This document shows positions 11,942-21,712 of a DNA stretch of 64,000 nucleotides, piece by piece. Position 1 is the stretch's first letter. Each line of letters opens with the position of its first letter. This stretch comes from Orychophragmus violaceus (Eukaryota > Streptophyta > Magnoliopsida > Brassicales > Brassicaceae). The notes beneath the pieces are model-generated. The model searched no databases. It was given only the letters and a program-made list of their open reading frames with translations, and was not told the origin of the DNA. Both the position numbers and the translations under genes were made by a program. The stretch covers positions 103,403,489-103,467,488 of the forward strand of contig CM058237.1 of NCBI GenBank assembly GCA_030180135.1, written 5' to 3'.

Positions 11942-13114
11942 AAACCCGTGGAAGTTACCGAGATCGTAGGGCCCAGTGTTGTTTTGTTATTTCCTTTCTG
12001 CGCGATAGATAGATCGAGTCCAATCGAGGACATGTGCCGTAGTGCCTTCGATTTCCCTAATTCTCTTTATCTTGGCTTGATTGTGTGTGTTCGGGTTTAT
12101 CACGACGTGGTTGTGCGTGATCGACCATTTATTCCTGCTGATTGTTATTTTGGGTTTTGGGGCGGGAATCTGTAGTTCTATATAGACTAGAAGCCGTTAG
12201 TGGGGAGCCGATTCACTGGGTGATCTTAGATCGCTCATTAGACTCTTTTTGTGTTTTTCAGGTTTAGCAGCGACGGACGCGGGAGGTCCTCGGTGTAGCT
12301 TCGGGTTGCTTGTGACGGGTTTTGATTCGGGGTTGTGGATGTTTTTATTTCGGTTCGGCAGCTGCGCTATTTCATGATTTTGATTGTTTATACAGGCTTG
12401 TTAGACTGCTCGGTGTTAGGCCGAGCAGTTGCTGTGGACACTTACTCCGGTCACAAGACCGGGTAAGTTAGTGGTGCTGACTAGGTATCTTACCTAGTCA
12501 GAGCGGTGAGATTGGTAGCGTAGAGGCTTGCGGAATGATTTGGGTTTTACTTTATTTATTGTTGATATTGATTGCGGGATATGTATTAGAGTCCCATCGA
12601 GTCTTCTTGTTTACGTTTCTGCACTAGAACTCTAGGGTGTGTTAGATTCCGCAAGCCTAGGTTTTCTTTTACGTTCCGGTACTTCCGACCGTGGAAGTTA
12701 CCGAGATCGTAGGGCCCAGTGTTGTTTTGTTATTTCCTTTCTGCGCGATAGATAGATCGAGTCCAATCGAGGACATGTGCCGCAGTGCCTACGATTTCCC
12801 TAATTCTCTTTATCTTGGCTTGATTGTGTGTGTTCGGGTTTATCACGACGTGGTTGTGCGTGATCGACCATTTATTCTTGCTGATTGTTATTTTGGGTTT
12901 TGGGGCGGGAATCTGTAGTTCTAGATAGACTAGAAGCCGTTAGTGGGGAGCCGATTCACTGGGTGATCTTAGATCGCTCATTAGACTCTTTTTGTGTGTT
13001 TTCAGGTTTAGTAGCGACGGACGCGGGAGGTCCTCGGTGTAGCTTCGGGTTGCTTGTGACGGGTTTTGATTCGGGGTTTTGGATGTTTTTATTTCGGTTC
13101 GGCAGCTGCGCTAT
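11942..13114 (+). repeat. Block of about 430 bp duplicated 743 bp apart inside the LTR
   Basis: The segment starting CGTGGAAGTTACCGAGATCG at 11948 is repeated from 12691 almost unchanged through the 'GATTTTGATTGTTTAT' region. The intervening 0.3 kb (about 12380-12690) corresponds to sequence that lies upstream of this block in the LTR at 1014-4377 (compare 3110-3330). The arrangement therefore looks like recombination between two related LTRs rather than simple slippage. Confidence 0.7.
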
Positions 13115-13471
13115 TTCGTGATTTTGATTGTTTATGTGTTTATATTGATGATTGTTTGTAAAACCCGTTAAACGTTGTATTCAACATTTGATTACTTAAG
13201 AATGAAATTGTTTCCCTGATATGAGGTTTTAGTCCGAACCGACACAACTCATTGAAGTAGTGCAAGTAGTACTGCTTGTACTATGGATATGAGGATAGCG
13301 GAGTCGAAGATAGATCGGTGCGAGCCTTTTGTCTCAAACCGAACTATCTTTGGCTTCGTCCTGTGGCGAACTTTTCCCGTTCGACTTGCTCGGGTTCGAT
13401 CGGTCATGTTCTTGTTTGATTGTTGACCGGTCAGCTCGACGGTCAGCGGAGAATGGGAAAGGGGCATTACA

Positions 13472-13609
13472 GAACCAGACTAAACCAAGATTGAACCGCT
13501 ACAACTGAACCGGCTAGGAGTGACCGCGTTGACCGGCGGTTGACCAGCTGCTCCGGCGTTGACCGATGGCGGAGGATGGTTGACCGGCGGTTGAGGAGCT
13601 TCCTCCGGT
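13472..13609. other. Unassigned target DNA left of Athila-like insertion
   Basis: The sequence is built from degenerate copies of GTTGACCGGCGGTTGACC and CTCCGGTGA. It continues in the same style after the insertion at 20144. I see no gene; it is the pre-insertion target of the element at 13615-20138. Confidence 0.5.
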
Positions 13610-13614
13610 GAAGG
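13610..13614. repeat. Target site duplication GAAGG (left)
   Basis: GAAGG precedes the LTR end TGATAGG here. The same GAAGG follows the opposite LTR end at 20139-20143, proving a single intact insertion. Confidence 0.9.
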
Positions 13615-14721
13615 TGATAGGTCAAGATTTATCCCTATTCTACTGCAAGTGCACAGTTCTCAAGTTAAGCTAAATCAATCAGAAGAAAGCAGTAAACGAA
13701 AGCAAGTAAACAAGGGTGTGTTTTCAATAGGAAGAAGGCATCAGACTTAGGAAGTTCTCGAGAATTATGCAATGTCAGATACTTAACTAACCGGATTCAG
13801 ATTAAACACAGGTTCAAGAACTATAAACACAATGCTAAATAATCCAACTCTCGCTGAGATTGTTTCTATATCTAGCAACCTAGCTATCCAAATCTCTTTG
13901 TGATCCTAGAGTTCTAAACTAACATTAAGAACAGGTTCTATCGGTTCACAATTCTCCTAAACCAAATCTCTTTGTATCTAGTTGAATTGCTCACACTAAG
14001 TTTATTCAGATTATAACTCACACTCTCGTGCTAAGTTAATTATCTCAGATCTAAACCCTAGATGATCAGTCCAGAATTTAGTATTAAACGCAACTTAGGC
14101 GATGAACGAACATATTGTGAATCCTAATAAATCAGTTATCTAAACATGCATAAAACCCTTATGCGAATTCCTAAATCTAACTAGGTTACTACTCAGACAT
14201 ATTATCAGATAAACAACACATCATGAATAGAAAACCGAAAGACTGAATAGATAAGATAAAGGGGTTCGAAATCTTTCTCTCAAAGGTTACAAGTAGCAAG
14301 AATCAGCCCCTTAGCAAAATCTCTCAATCTCCAAGCAAGAACAAAGTAAGAACAAGATAAACTGAATAATGAGTCTGAAAACCTAATTAAAACTCCTAAA
14401 CTCGTTTTGGGACTAGATTAGAATTATGGGAAACTTCGGGGTCTTTTTGCAATTCTTCAAAACTTGTCTCAACTCGGCGTATAGCTTCTCTCGCGCTCAG
14501 TGTCGACCGACACCAAGGTCAGTGTCGGTCGACATCCACTCGTGACCGAGACACCAACTTCAGCTCGTTGCACAAATCACCAGAAACGTCCTATAATCCC
14601 ACTCTTTGCTCCAAATGCAAGCCTACCTGTAGAAGACTCAATAGACTCGAAAAACCAAGTTAAAGACTCAATATACACAACTATATCATGGTTGAAAACC
14701 TTGAAAAACCATGATATATCA
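13615..14721 (-). mobile_element. 3' LTR of the Athila-like element
   Basis: The minus-strand start is TGATATATCATGG and the end is GACCTATCA. It is about 50 bp shorter than its partner at 18982-20138. A 59-bp segment present there has been lost between two AGTT copies, leaving CAGTTCTCAAG, a typical microhomology deletion. A palindrome pair lies at 14500-14534. Confidence 0.88.
14500..14534. repeat. Hairpin-forming motif pair GTGTCGACCGACAC / GTGTCGGTCGACA
   Basis: The two 13-14 bp motifs (14500-14513, 14522-14534) are reverse complements of each other, with an 8-base loop, starts 22 bp apart. The same unit is present in the partner LTR at 19917-19951. Confidence 0.9.
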
Positions 14722-14735
14722 ACTCCCCCACACTT
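14722..14735 (-). other. Polypurine tract of the Athila-like element
   Basis: On the minus strand AAGTGTGGGGGAGT directly precedes the LTR start TGATATATCA. Two more GTGTGGGGG copies lie upstream at 14891-14903 and 15651-15662, so the plus-strand primer motif is present three times. Confidence 0.8.
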
Positions 14736-16034
14736 AGCTCTTGCTTGCCCTCAAGCAAGTAAAATAACTAAAGCATAAGAAAGAGGTTTGAAAACTCAGA
14801 AAATCATTTCGTCCTAGGAACTTTCGCATTCACATTCACTTAGTAAACCACTGAAAACTTTCCTGCAGATGTCAAGACCACAATATACTGCCCCCACACT
14901 TAGCAACTGTCCCAAGTAAACTCCACAATCAGATTAGGATATTCAAGTTCACCACACTAACTTCTGTATATAATTAGGTGCGGTCTTACAGAGGGAGTGT
15001 TGATCAGAGAACACATGGACTCAACTCAGTCAGTACTGACCACCAAACTGTCGGTTTCTGGTTCCTTTCTTTTCCCTTTCTCCCTTAGCACTGATTTTTC
15101 CCCACTGGGTATCATTTTATTTTTTCTATCAGTGCTCTTCCCTTTCCACTTGGGTTTAACTTTGGATCTTTCCATGGATACACAAGAGGTAATAGGGGTC
15201 TCTACCACTCCCGTGACCACTTCAAAGCTACTAGCTTATCCTCGGTTTTAATCTCTTTTTTTTTTTTTTACTTTCAAGGGAGGGGAAAATCAGGAACCAT
15301 ACTCAAACAGGATCACATGCTGTGTCAAGTACATTAAAGGAATCCGATCCAGAGATCTCAAGCCCCTAAGTAAGAAAATAAAGTCAGGTTTAGAGGTGAA
15401 GTTAGTGATGGATCCTCTGAATACCTGGTTAGATATGGGTTTCCTTGGTTAGTTTATCCGTTTGGGGTTTTCTAATAGTCATAGAATTACTGCAAGTCTG
15501 CCCAATGGTCACTTAGTTCCTGTTCCTGCGAAAAATTTCCTCGAAAAATCATAGTTTCATACACATTTTGACTCAATAAAACAATTTTGAAAACAAGTGA
15601 AAACAAGGGACTGGCTCTAAGAAAACAAAACACAATGTCAGTAGCCACCTCCCCCACACTTAGTCTACACTGTCCCTAGTGCAATCGTAGTATGAGATCG
15701 GGAGAACAAGGTAGAACTAACCGAGAACTTGAGAAAACATAAATCTTACATGTGGTCGCAGTCGATGTCGACCGACACACAGACTACGTCGGGCGATATT
15801 AGCCTTTGGTCGACATCGATTTACTCGTAATCGAGCGTGGTGTCGACCGACACCAATGGCGATGTCGACTGACACTGATATCTGCAGACCTGTCCTACAC
15901 TGCCCTAACATGCAATAACCAGAAAAATCAAAAGACTCAAGGACAAAGACTCAAAAGAAAAGAAAACTAACCTATAGTGGGTTACCTCCCACTTAGCGCT
16001 TGTTTTAAGTCGTTAGCTTGACTTTGATGGGAGA
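14736..16034 (-). mobile_element. Noncoding 3' region of the Athila-like element
   Basis: There is no supported gene. The region includes a conserved Athila-type landmark just after the coding end (minus strand AAGCGCTAAGTGGGAGGTAA near 15985-16005), two further polypurine copies and two palindrome-motif pairs at 15765-15800 and 15839-15876. It replaces the place where reverse transcriptase and integrase would lie in a full element. Confidence 0.6.
15765..15876. repeat. Two further dyad-motif pairs
   Basis: ATGTCGACCGACAC (15765-15778) is followed by the decayed partner ACGTCGGGCGATATT (15786). GGTGTCGACCGACACC (15839-15854) is followed by GATGTCGACTGACACTG (15861-15877). Starts are about 21-22 bp apart in each pair. 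A half motif GGTCGACATCG lies near 15807. Confidence 0.85.
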
Positions 16035-16620
16035 TTAGACTCCAGGTGGTTTCGACAGAGGCTGTGAGTGCCTCTGCGAAAGTCTCCTCATCCATGGCGG
16101 AGAGTAAGACGTATCAGCGTGATATCGTCCAAGGAACGAAGGAATGCGATGGTCTCCTGCATTCACAGCAACGAAGTCAGTAGAACGGAGTTGGGAAGAT
16201 GCAAACCTTTGCTTCAGTGGAGCTCTGATGTGTGGAGCTTTCTGCTTATGAGCAGTTGCAGGCTCCGAAGATGTTAGAGTGGAATTTTGCGAAACCACCA
16301 TCTTCTCTTCTCCAGTATCAGAAACAGAAGCCTCACTAGCCTGAGCTTCTTGCTCCATCAGAATGCTAAAGGTCTGACCGTCAATCATGGACCTTCGCCG
16401 CATATCCATCTTGAAGTGTAAGGGCTCATCTCCCAGGTGGAGATCGATCAGACCATGCTGCACATCAATCCTCGCTCCAGCAGTAGCTAAGAAGGGTCTT
16501 CCCAGTATCAGAGGATCATCTGGCTCACTATCATACTTCAGCACCACAAAGTCAGTTGGAATCAAATGATCTCCAACTCTGACCGGGATGTCCTCTATGA
16601 CTCCTTCAAGAACCCCTCTT
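16035..16620 (-). pseudogene. Athila-type protease remnant, frameshifted from gag
   Basis: The minus-strand frame resumes as IKRGVLEGVIEDIPVRVGD, then LIPTDFVVLKYDSEPDDPLI and LGRPFLATAGARIDV, the recognisable end of the Athila/Gypsy aspartic protease, which would cut the polyprotein. The N-terminal half of the domain, with the modified active site CDLGAAGNLMSYSVAERLGL, is in the preceding gag frame. A one-base shift near 16625 separates the halves. After the protease the frame continues about 110 residues with no domain and stops at 16035 (ending LSKPPGV) where reverse transcriptase should begin. The usual DSGA/DTGA is DLGA here, a common Athila form. Confidence 0.8.
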
Positions 16621-18771
16621 TTAATGATCAGATAGGATTAGAGAGATCCTAGTCTGCTTGAAGTCCATCAACCCCAGCCTCTCAGCCACAGAGTATGACA
16701 TGAGATTTCCAGCAGCTCCCAAATCACATAAGGAATGCTTGAAGCTATCCTTGAAGTCTGAGCAATCTAACAGGAAGACACCAGGATCATCTAGCTTCTT
16801 TGGAATCTTATTATGCAGCACATCACTGAATTGCTTAGGAAGCACTACTACCCAATCTCTTAAGTCCTCATCCATAGGGATCATCTTCTCCACATATCTC
16901 TGTAAGCATGGATGAACTGGCAAATCATCAGCCTTTGGGTCCTCATTCAGCTTCCTATCCATCTCTTCCAAGTGGTTAACTTCATCAAGCTCTTTCTTAG
17001 ACGTCATATCAACCCTGGGAAAGGGTATTGGAGGTTTGTAGACCCTTTCTTCAGTAACATCATGAGGCATTGGTGAGATATTGCTTGAACGACCGGATTG
17101 TCGACCGACATCACAGTCAGTGTCGGTCGACACTGGGATTTTTGTCTCGGATTTTTGGCTGTTTTTCTCAATTTTAGCTGTCTTAACCTCAAACCCTTCT
17201 CCTTGATCTATTCCATCCTCAATCTGGATTGTCCAAGCATTGATGTGGTTATTCTGAACACCTTTTCCCTTAACTGAGCTTGAAATCTGATTCACTTGTG
17301 TGTCCAGTTGCTTCATGTGAGTACTCAAGGATTCAAACTTCCCATTCAGATCTTCATACACATCATCAAGCTTCTTGTTGAAGTCCACAGTGGTTTTTGT
17401 CTGACCATCTAGCAGCTGCTCCCTCATAGCTTCCAGCTTACTCTCATGAGCATTAGTAGCAGGAGGTGTCTGATAGGAAGACGATCCATAGGTCCTCTGA
17501 TAAGAGTTGTTCTTCTTAAAAGGCTTTTGGTAACCAACATTCTGACCATATCCAGAAGAGTTTTGATTGCTTGTGAAAGCACTCTTCTGTCCACCATTAA
17601 AGAACTTGTTGTTCTGCTGATTTCCAAACCTGTTTCCTTGAAATCCAGAACCACTATTGTAGTTCACATCTTCCTCTGTGCAGCCTTCTTCAGGTCCAAA
17701 CTCTTCAACATCCTGAGCAAAGTGGACATTCTTCTTACTAGTCAACAAGCTGTGAACAGAATCCAACTTGTTCTTCATCTCAACTATCTGCAAATGATCA
17801 ACCTTTCCACCAGACTCCTTCCTTCTCTGATCTGCAGTCTTGGTGCTATTGCTACTCACCAAATTCTCAATCAACACTCTAGCTTGTTCAGGAGTCTTTG
17901 TTTTGAAGTTACCATTGATGGCAGCATCTAACGCAGACTGGTACCAGAGATCCACACCTCTGAAGAAAATGCCTAGCAGCTGAACTTCAGAGAATCCATG
18001 ATGGGGACAATCTCGTTGGTACATCTTGAACCTCACCCAAGCTGACTTAAGTGGCTCTGTAGGTCCCTGAGTGAATGTCAGAAGATCCTGTCTTAGCTGA
18101 TCTGAGCGAGCATCATCATAGAAGTGTCGCAGGAACTCTCTCTTCACCGCAGCCCAAGTAGTTAACTTCCCAGGTGGAAGTTGCTTAAGCCAAGATGCAG
18201 CTTCTCCAGTAAGAGAGTATGGAAAAAGATTGAGGAAAAGGAAGTCATAACCCACTCCATTGTGCTTCATCCCAGTGACGAAGGCTTCAAAATTCTCAAT
18301 GTGGTCCATGGGTTGTTCATGTGGAAGATCATGGAAAGGATGCTGCCTCAGAAGCGTGTAGTAGACAGTCTTGAGCTCAAACTCCTTCCTTTCAAAAGGA
18401 GGAGGTACAATTGCTGACCGGTTAGCATAAAACTCATCGGGTCGGTTGTAGTCAGCAAGAGTCCTCTCAGCAGCAGGAGGATTAGGAGGCTGTCCATTAC
18501 CTCCAGCATTGACCATCTGCCCCTCACCTTGAGGCTGCTCAGGTTCAGGGATAACCCGTCCTTGGGCATCAATCATTTGCCCCTGATCTTTGTATGGGTT
18601 GTTCTGTGGGTCTCTCAGAACTCCCTCAGCATCTGGTCTCAAAATCAAACGATTATCCATCGTTCTTGTTCTTTGACCCTTTATGTTCGTTCTATCAAGT
18701 TTAGCATGCTCCTCAAGTCTGAGGTTCAAAAGTTCTTCGCTCTGGTTGCTTCGGGTGTGTCGATTAGGCAT
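16621..18771 (-). CDS. Athila-like Gag protein with protease start
   Basis: The 716-codon frame encodes a Gypsy Gag that would assemble the virus-like particle in the cytoplasm. It begins MPNRHTRSNQSEELL. A retrotransposon-gag domain at about residues 150-310 includes FLFLNLFPYSLTGEAASWL, PPGKLTTWAAVKREFLRHFY and LRQDLLTFTQGPTEPLKSAW. A Gln/Asn-rich stretch follows (about 370-440), then a coiled-coil-like segment (about 450-510). The tail has the first half of the protease, CDLGAAGNLMSYSVAERLGL, and is cut short at SDH-stop by a frameshift. No CCHC zinc knuckle is visible. A dyad-motif pair (17099-17133) lies inside the frame and is translated as part of VSTDTDCDVGRQSG. Confidence 0.85.
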   Translation of the reverse strand: MPNRHTRSNQSEELLNLRLEEHAKLDRTNIKGQRTRTMDNRLILRPDAEGVLRDPQNNPYKDQGQMIDAQGRVIPEPEQPQGEGQMVNAGGNGQPPNPPAAERTLADYNRPDEFYANRSAIVPPPFERKEFELKTVYYTLLRQHPFHDLPHEQPMDHIENFEAFVTGMKHNGVGYDFLFLNLFPYSLTGEAASWLKQLPPGKLTTWAAVKREFLRHFYDDARSDQLRQDLLTFTQGPTEPLKSAWVRFKMYQRDCPHHGFSEVQLLGIFFRGVDLWYQSALDAAINGNFKTKTPEQARVLIENLVSSNSTKTADQRRKESGGKVDHLQIVEMKNKLDSVHSLLTSKKNVHFAQDVEEFGPEEGCTEEDVNYNSGSGFQGNRFGNQQNNKFFNGGQKSAFTSNQNSSGYGQNVGYQKPFKKNNSYQRTYGSSSYQTPPATNAHESKLEAMREQLLDGQTKTTVDFNKKLDDVYEDLNGKFESLSTHMKQLDTQVNQISSSVKGKGVQNNHINAWTIQIEDGIDQGEGFEVKTAKIEKNSQKSETKIPVSTDTDCDVGRQSGRSSNISPMPHDVTEERVYKPPIPFPRVDMTSKKELDEVNHLEEMDRKLNEDPKADDLPVHPCLQRYVEKMIPMDEDLRDWVVVLPKQFSDVLHNKIPKKLDDPGVFLLDCSDFKDSFKHSLCDLGAAGNLMSYSVAERLGLMDFKQTRISLILSDH
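17099..17133. repeat. Dyad-motif pair inside the gag reading frame
   Basis: TGTCGACCGACA (17099-17110) and GTGTCGGTCGACAC (17120-17133) are inverted relative to each other and 22 bp apart, as in the LTRs. Here the unit sits in coding sequence in a poorly conserved linker before the protease. Confidence 0.9.
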
Positions 18772-18957
18772 ACACTGAACTCAAGTCTGAAACCGTGAGT
18801 GGTGTCGGGCGACACTAAGAGGTGTCGGTCGACACTGAATACGGATATCGATTCCTGCAGCAACAAAACAAACCAAACCGAGAAAAATCGGTAACAAAGA
18901 AATAAAAACGACTTAGACTAAACCTTAAAACAAAATCTATCGGCGAACTCAGTTGAG
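18772..18957 (-). mobile_element. 5' leader of the Athila-like element
   Basis: A short untranslated leader lies between the PBS and the gag start codon. It contains a dyad pair GTGTCGGGCGACAC (18802-18815) and GTGTCGGTCGACAC (18822-18835), 20 bp apart. No reading frame is seen. Confidence 0.7.
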
Positions 18958-18975
18958 TCCCCGGCAACAGCGCCA
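18958..18975 (-). other. Primer-binding site for tRNA-Asp
   Basis: The minus strand reads TGGCGCTGTTGCCGGGGA. This matches the complement of the 3' end of plant tRNA-Asp (TGGCGCCGTTGCCGGGGA) except for one base. It starts a few bases after the 5' LTR and is typical of Athila and Tat Gypsy elements. Confidence 0.88.
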
Positions 18976-18981
18976 AAAACT

Positions 18982-20138
18982 TGATAGGTCAATATTTATC
19001 CCTATTCTACTGCAAGTGCACAGTTATGCTATTGTAGTTCTCAGGGTATCATATCCACAAGGACTCACGTCTCACACGATAGATTATAAGTTCTCAAGTT
19101 AAGCTAAATCAATCAGAAAAAAGCAAGTAAACAAGGGTGTGTTTTCAATAGGAAGAAGGTGTCAGACTTAGGAAGTTCTCGGTAATGCAATGTCAGATAC
19201 TTAACTAACCCGATTCAGATTAAACACAGGTTCAAGAACTATAAACACAATGCTAAACAATCCAACTCTCGCTGAGATTGTTTCTATATCTAGAAACCTA
19301 GCTATCCAAATCTCTTTGTGATCCTAGAGTTCTAAACTAACATTAAGAACATGTTCTATCGGTTCACAATTCTCCTAAACCAAATCTCTTTGTATCTAGT
19401 TGAATTGCTCACACTAAGTTTATTCAGATTATAACTCACACTCTCGTGCTAAGTTAATTATCTCAGATCTAAACCCTAGATGGCCAGTCCAGAATTTAGT
19501 ATTAAACGCAACTTAGGCGATGAACGAACAGATTGTGAATCCTAATAAATCAGTTATCTAATCATGCATAAAACCCTTATGAGAATTCCTAAATCTAACT
19601 AGGTTACTACTCAAACATATTATCAAATAAACAACACATCATGAATAGAAAACCGAAAGACTGAATAGATAAGATAAAGGGGTTCGAAATCCTTCTCTCA
19701 AAGGTTACAAGTAGCAAGAATCAGCCCCATAGCAAAATCTCTCAATCTCCAAGCAAGAACAAAGTAAGAACGAGATAAACTGAATAATGAGTCTGAAAAC
19801 CTAATTAAAACACCTAAACTCGTTTTGGGGCTAGATTAGAAATATGAGAAACTTCGGGGTTTTTTGCAATTCTTCAAAACTTGTCTCAACTCGGCGTATA
19901 ACTTCTCTCGCGCTCAGTGTCGACCGACACCAAGGTCAGTGTCGGTCGACATCCACTCGTGACCGAGACACCAACTTCAGCTCGTTGCACAAATCACCAA
20001 AAACGTCCTATAATCCCACTCTTTGCTCCAAACGCAGGCCTACCTGTAGAAGACTCAATAGACTCGAAAAACCAGGTTAAAGACTCAATATACACAACTA
20101 TATCATGGTTGAAAACCTAGAAAAACCATGATATATCA
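18982..20138 (-). mobile_element. 5' LTR of the Athila-like element
   Basis: At 1157 bp it begins TGATATATCA (20138 on the minus strand) and ends GACCTATCA next to the PBS. It keeps the 59-bp segment deleted from the other LTR and the dyad pair at 19917-19951. Confidence 0.88.
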
Positions 20139-20299
20139 GAAGGCTGCTCCGGTGAGGTGACCGGCGGTGAGAGAACCGGCAAGAGGAAGACGGCATAAGG
20201 GAGATGAGCTCACGGCAAGCTCTTCTTCGACGTTGACCGGAGGCTGATGGGCTTCTCCGGTGACTGACCGGTGAAGAGAGTGTCTCCATCGATGGATCT

Positions 20300-20360
<61 letters not shown>

Positions 20361-20499
20361 CACAGTTAGCTTTCTCCGGCGTTGACCGCGGCGAGACTCC
20401 GACATTGACCGCGGCAGAGGAGCTTCTCCGGTGACTGACCGGCGAGAGGAGCTGATCTCCGGTGAGAGGAGTGATCAGGGAAGAGGAGAGAACAACCAC
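20139..20499. other. Target DNA right of the Athila-like insertion, with GA microsatellite
   Basis: The first five bases (GAAGG) are the duplicated target. The rest continues the CCGGTGA/TTGACCGG-rich sequence seen at 13472-13609. No gene is visible; the Ser/Leu-rich frames come from the microsatellite. Confidence 0.55.
20304..20358. repeat. (GA)n microsatellite
   Basis: About 27 uninterrupted GA units stand between GATGG and CTCACAG. Confidence 0.97.
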
Positions 20500-21038
20500 T
20501 GTGAGATCTGAGATTCACACTATGAATTTGTATTCGTGGATTTGGACTTTAGGATATTGAAATGGTATAGTTTTTCTATGAATCAAAGACTTTATTGAGA
20601 TTGATCGTCGAGATAGAACAAACACAGTCGAAAAGAGAGTACAAAGAGAATTGATTGAGCTATCTAATCGAAGTGTTCTTAGCTAGGGTTGGAATGTCCT
20701 GAATGAATCGCCACTTCCCCTTTAAATACTCTCGATTTTGATCTCCTTGTTCCGATATTTCGGCCTCGTCATCGTAACGATCTCCGGGATTTGTGCGGAT
20801 CAGTTGAACTGACGAAGACCGGGTTGCTCTATCTCCACGTCGTCTCCTGCCGAGCTCGAGCTCGATTGCTTCCCACTTCGGCATTGCTTGGGCCTTGTCA
20901 ATAGGTCAATCGTATAGGCCCAACAGAGGATAACGGTCGATCTCTCTCTGTCTTGATATTAGGACGGGCTCATAACTATGGGCCTTTGTCTTGTTTGTTA
21001 ATGGGCCGGATTTCCTAGAGGGAAATCCAGTACCAACA
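20500..21038 (-). mobile_element. 3' LTR of a Tat-like Gypsy element
   Basis: On the minus strand it begins TGTTGGTACTGGATTTCCC directly after a G-rich purine tract and ends GATCTCACA. At 539 bp it has TG...CA ends. A TATA-like TATTTAAAGG (minus strand, about 20717-20728) sits mid-LTR. The matching 5' LTR lies outside the window, so the outer end at 20500 is inferred from the CA terminus only. Confidence 0.65.
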
Positions 21039-21053
21039 ATAGCCCCCCAGCCC
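21039..21053 (-). other. Polypurine tract of the Tat-like element
   Basis: The minus strand reads GGGCTGGGGGGCTAT immediately before the LTR start TGTTGG. It sets the orientation of the element. Confidence 0.75.
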
Positions 21054-21712
21054 ATTAGTTTCGACGAGTCGAGGTTAATGGGCGGTGGACGTTCTCGGGA
21101 AAATGCGCGCGTGTCTTAGGTATTGGAGAAAACCTAATGATTATTTTTGCCCCATCCGTAGATCTTGTTTTGATCGGATGGCTAGAATTGGGCGCGTGGA
21201 TCGGATCAATCTATTTGCGGCGCGTTCGTTGCCACAACTAGTGTAACTCGATCTACCGTTGGTCTAGTCGATCATCAACGGTTGAGATCTCTTGAGTTTG
21301 ATAAATCTTATCGGCCTCAATTCGTGCGGATGTGACCTATCTTATCAGCCGTTTATCCCTGCCCTTAGACCTTATATCGACGGTCGAGATCGCAAGGGAT
21401 CAAAGGATCCCAACTGTCTCGATCTTTTTCGTAATTATTCACAAATTTCGAATTGAGCGGTTAAGATTGCGGGATACGAAAAATCCCACGGATCTCGAGC
21501 ACGAGATAGTTTAAAAGGGGAAATTACCTAGCACGATTCCCATTACTGCTCGCACTACAAATCGACAAGGTAACTTCTTCTCCCTCATTCTATCATTTTT
21601 GCCTCTCGCTCTTGTTCCTTTTGCTGTTATTTCGAAACTCTTCTCTTTAGGGATTTCGTCTTTCATCTTTTTATTTTTTCAAAAGAAAGAAATTCTCAGT
21701 GCACTGACCATT
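21054..21712 (+). promoter_or_regulatory. Intergenic region upstream of the antisense gene; candidate promoter
   Basis: There is no protein here. TTTAAAAGGG (21511-21520) is a TATA-like box about 200 bp before the ATG at 21713 of the plus-strand gene, followed by CT-rich leader sequence. This would let the gene be transcribed from inside the retroelement, against the direction of pol. Confidence 0.4.

Larger units (their letters stand above)
9781..13471 (+). mobile_element. 3' LTR of the chromovirus element
   Basis: The LTR starts TGTAACATCCCC after the purine tract and ends GGGGCATTACA, so the ends form an inverted repeat. At about 3.7 kb it is very long. It holds a TATA box (10169), a very CpG-dense segment (about 10560-11180) and a duplicated block of about 0.43 kb (11942 and 12685). 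Its last 1.4 kb matches the 3' part of the inverted LTR pair at 1014-7691. The 5' LTR and most of the body are missing from the window, so no target duplication can be tested. Confidence 0.7.
13615..20138 (-). mobile_element. Complete Athila-like Gypsy element carrying only gag-protease
   Basis: The unit is 6.5 kb, bounded by two LTRs and a GAAGG duplication, and read on the minus strand. Order on that strand: 5' LTR (20138-18982), PBS complementary to tRNA-Asp, gag, protease remnant, 1.3 kb noncoding, purine tract, 3' LTR (14721-13615). Reverse transcriptase, RNase H and integrase are absent, so any movement would have required enzymes from another element. The two LTRs differ at roughly 30 positions by eye plus two indels, so the insertion is not recent. 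The gag type and tRNA-Asp primer site fit the Athila/Tat branch. Confidence 0.88.

Noticed and set aside
13472..13609. Possible host gene exon with CCGGTGA repeats
   Set aside because: No sustained frame across the rejoined target (13472-13609 plus 20144-20499), no splice pattern and no known domain.
20098..20499. Ser/Leu-rich minus-strand frames
   Set aside because: They are generated by the (GA)n microsatellite and surrounding low-complexity DNA.
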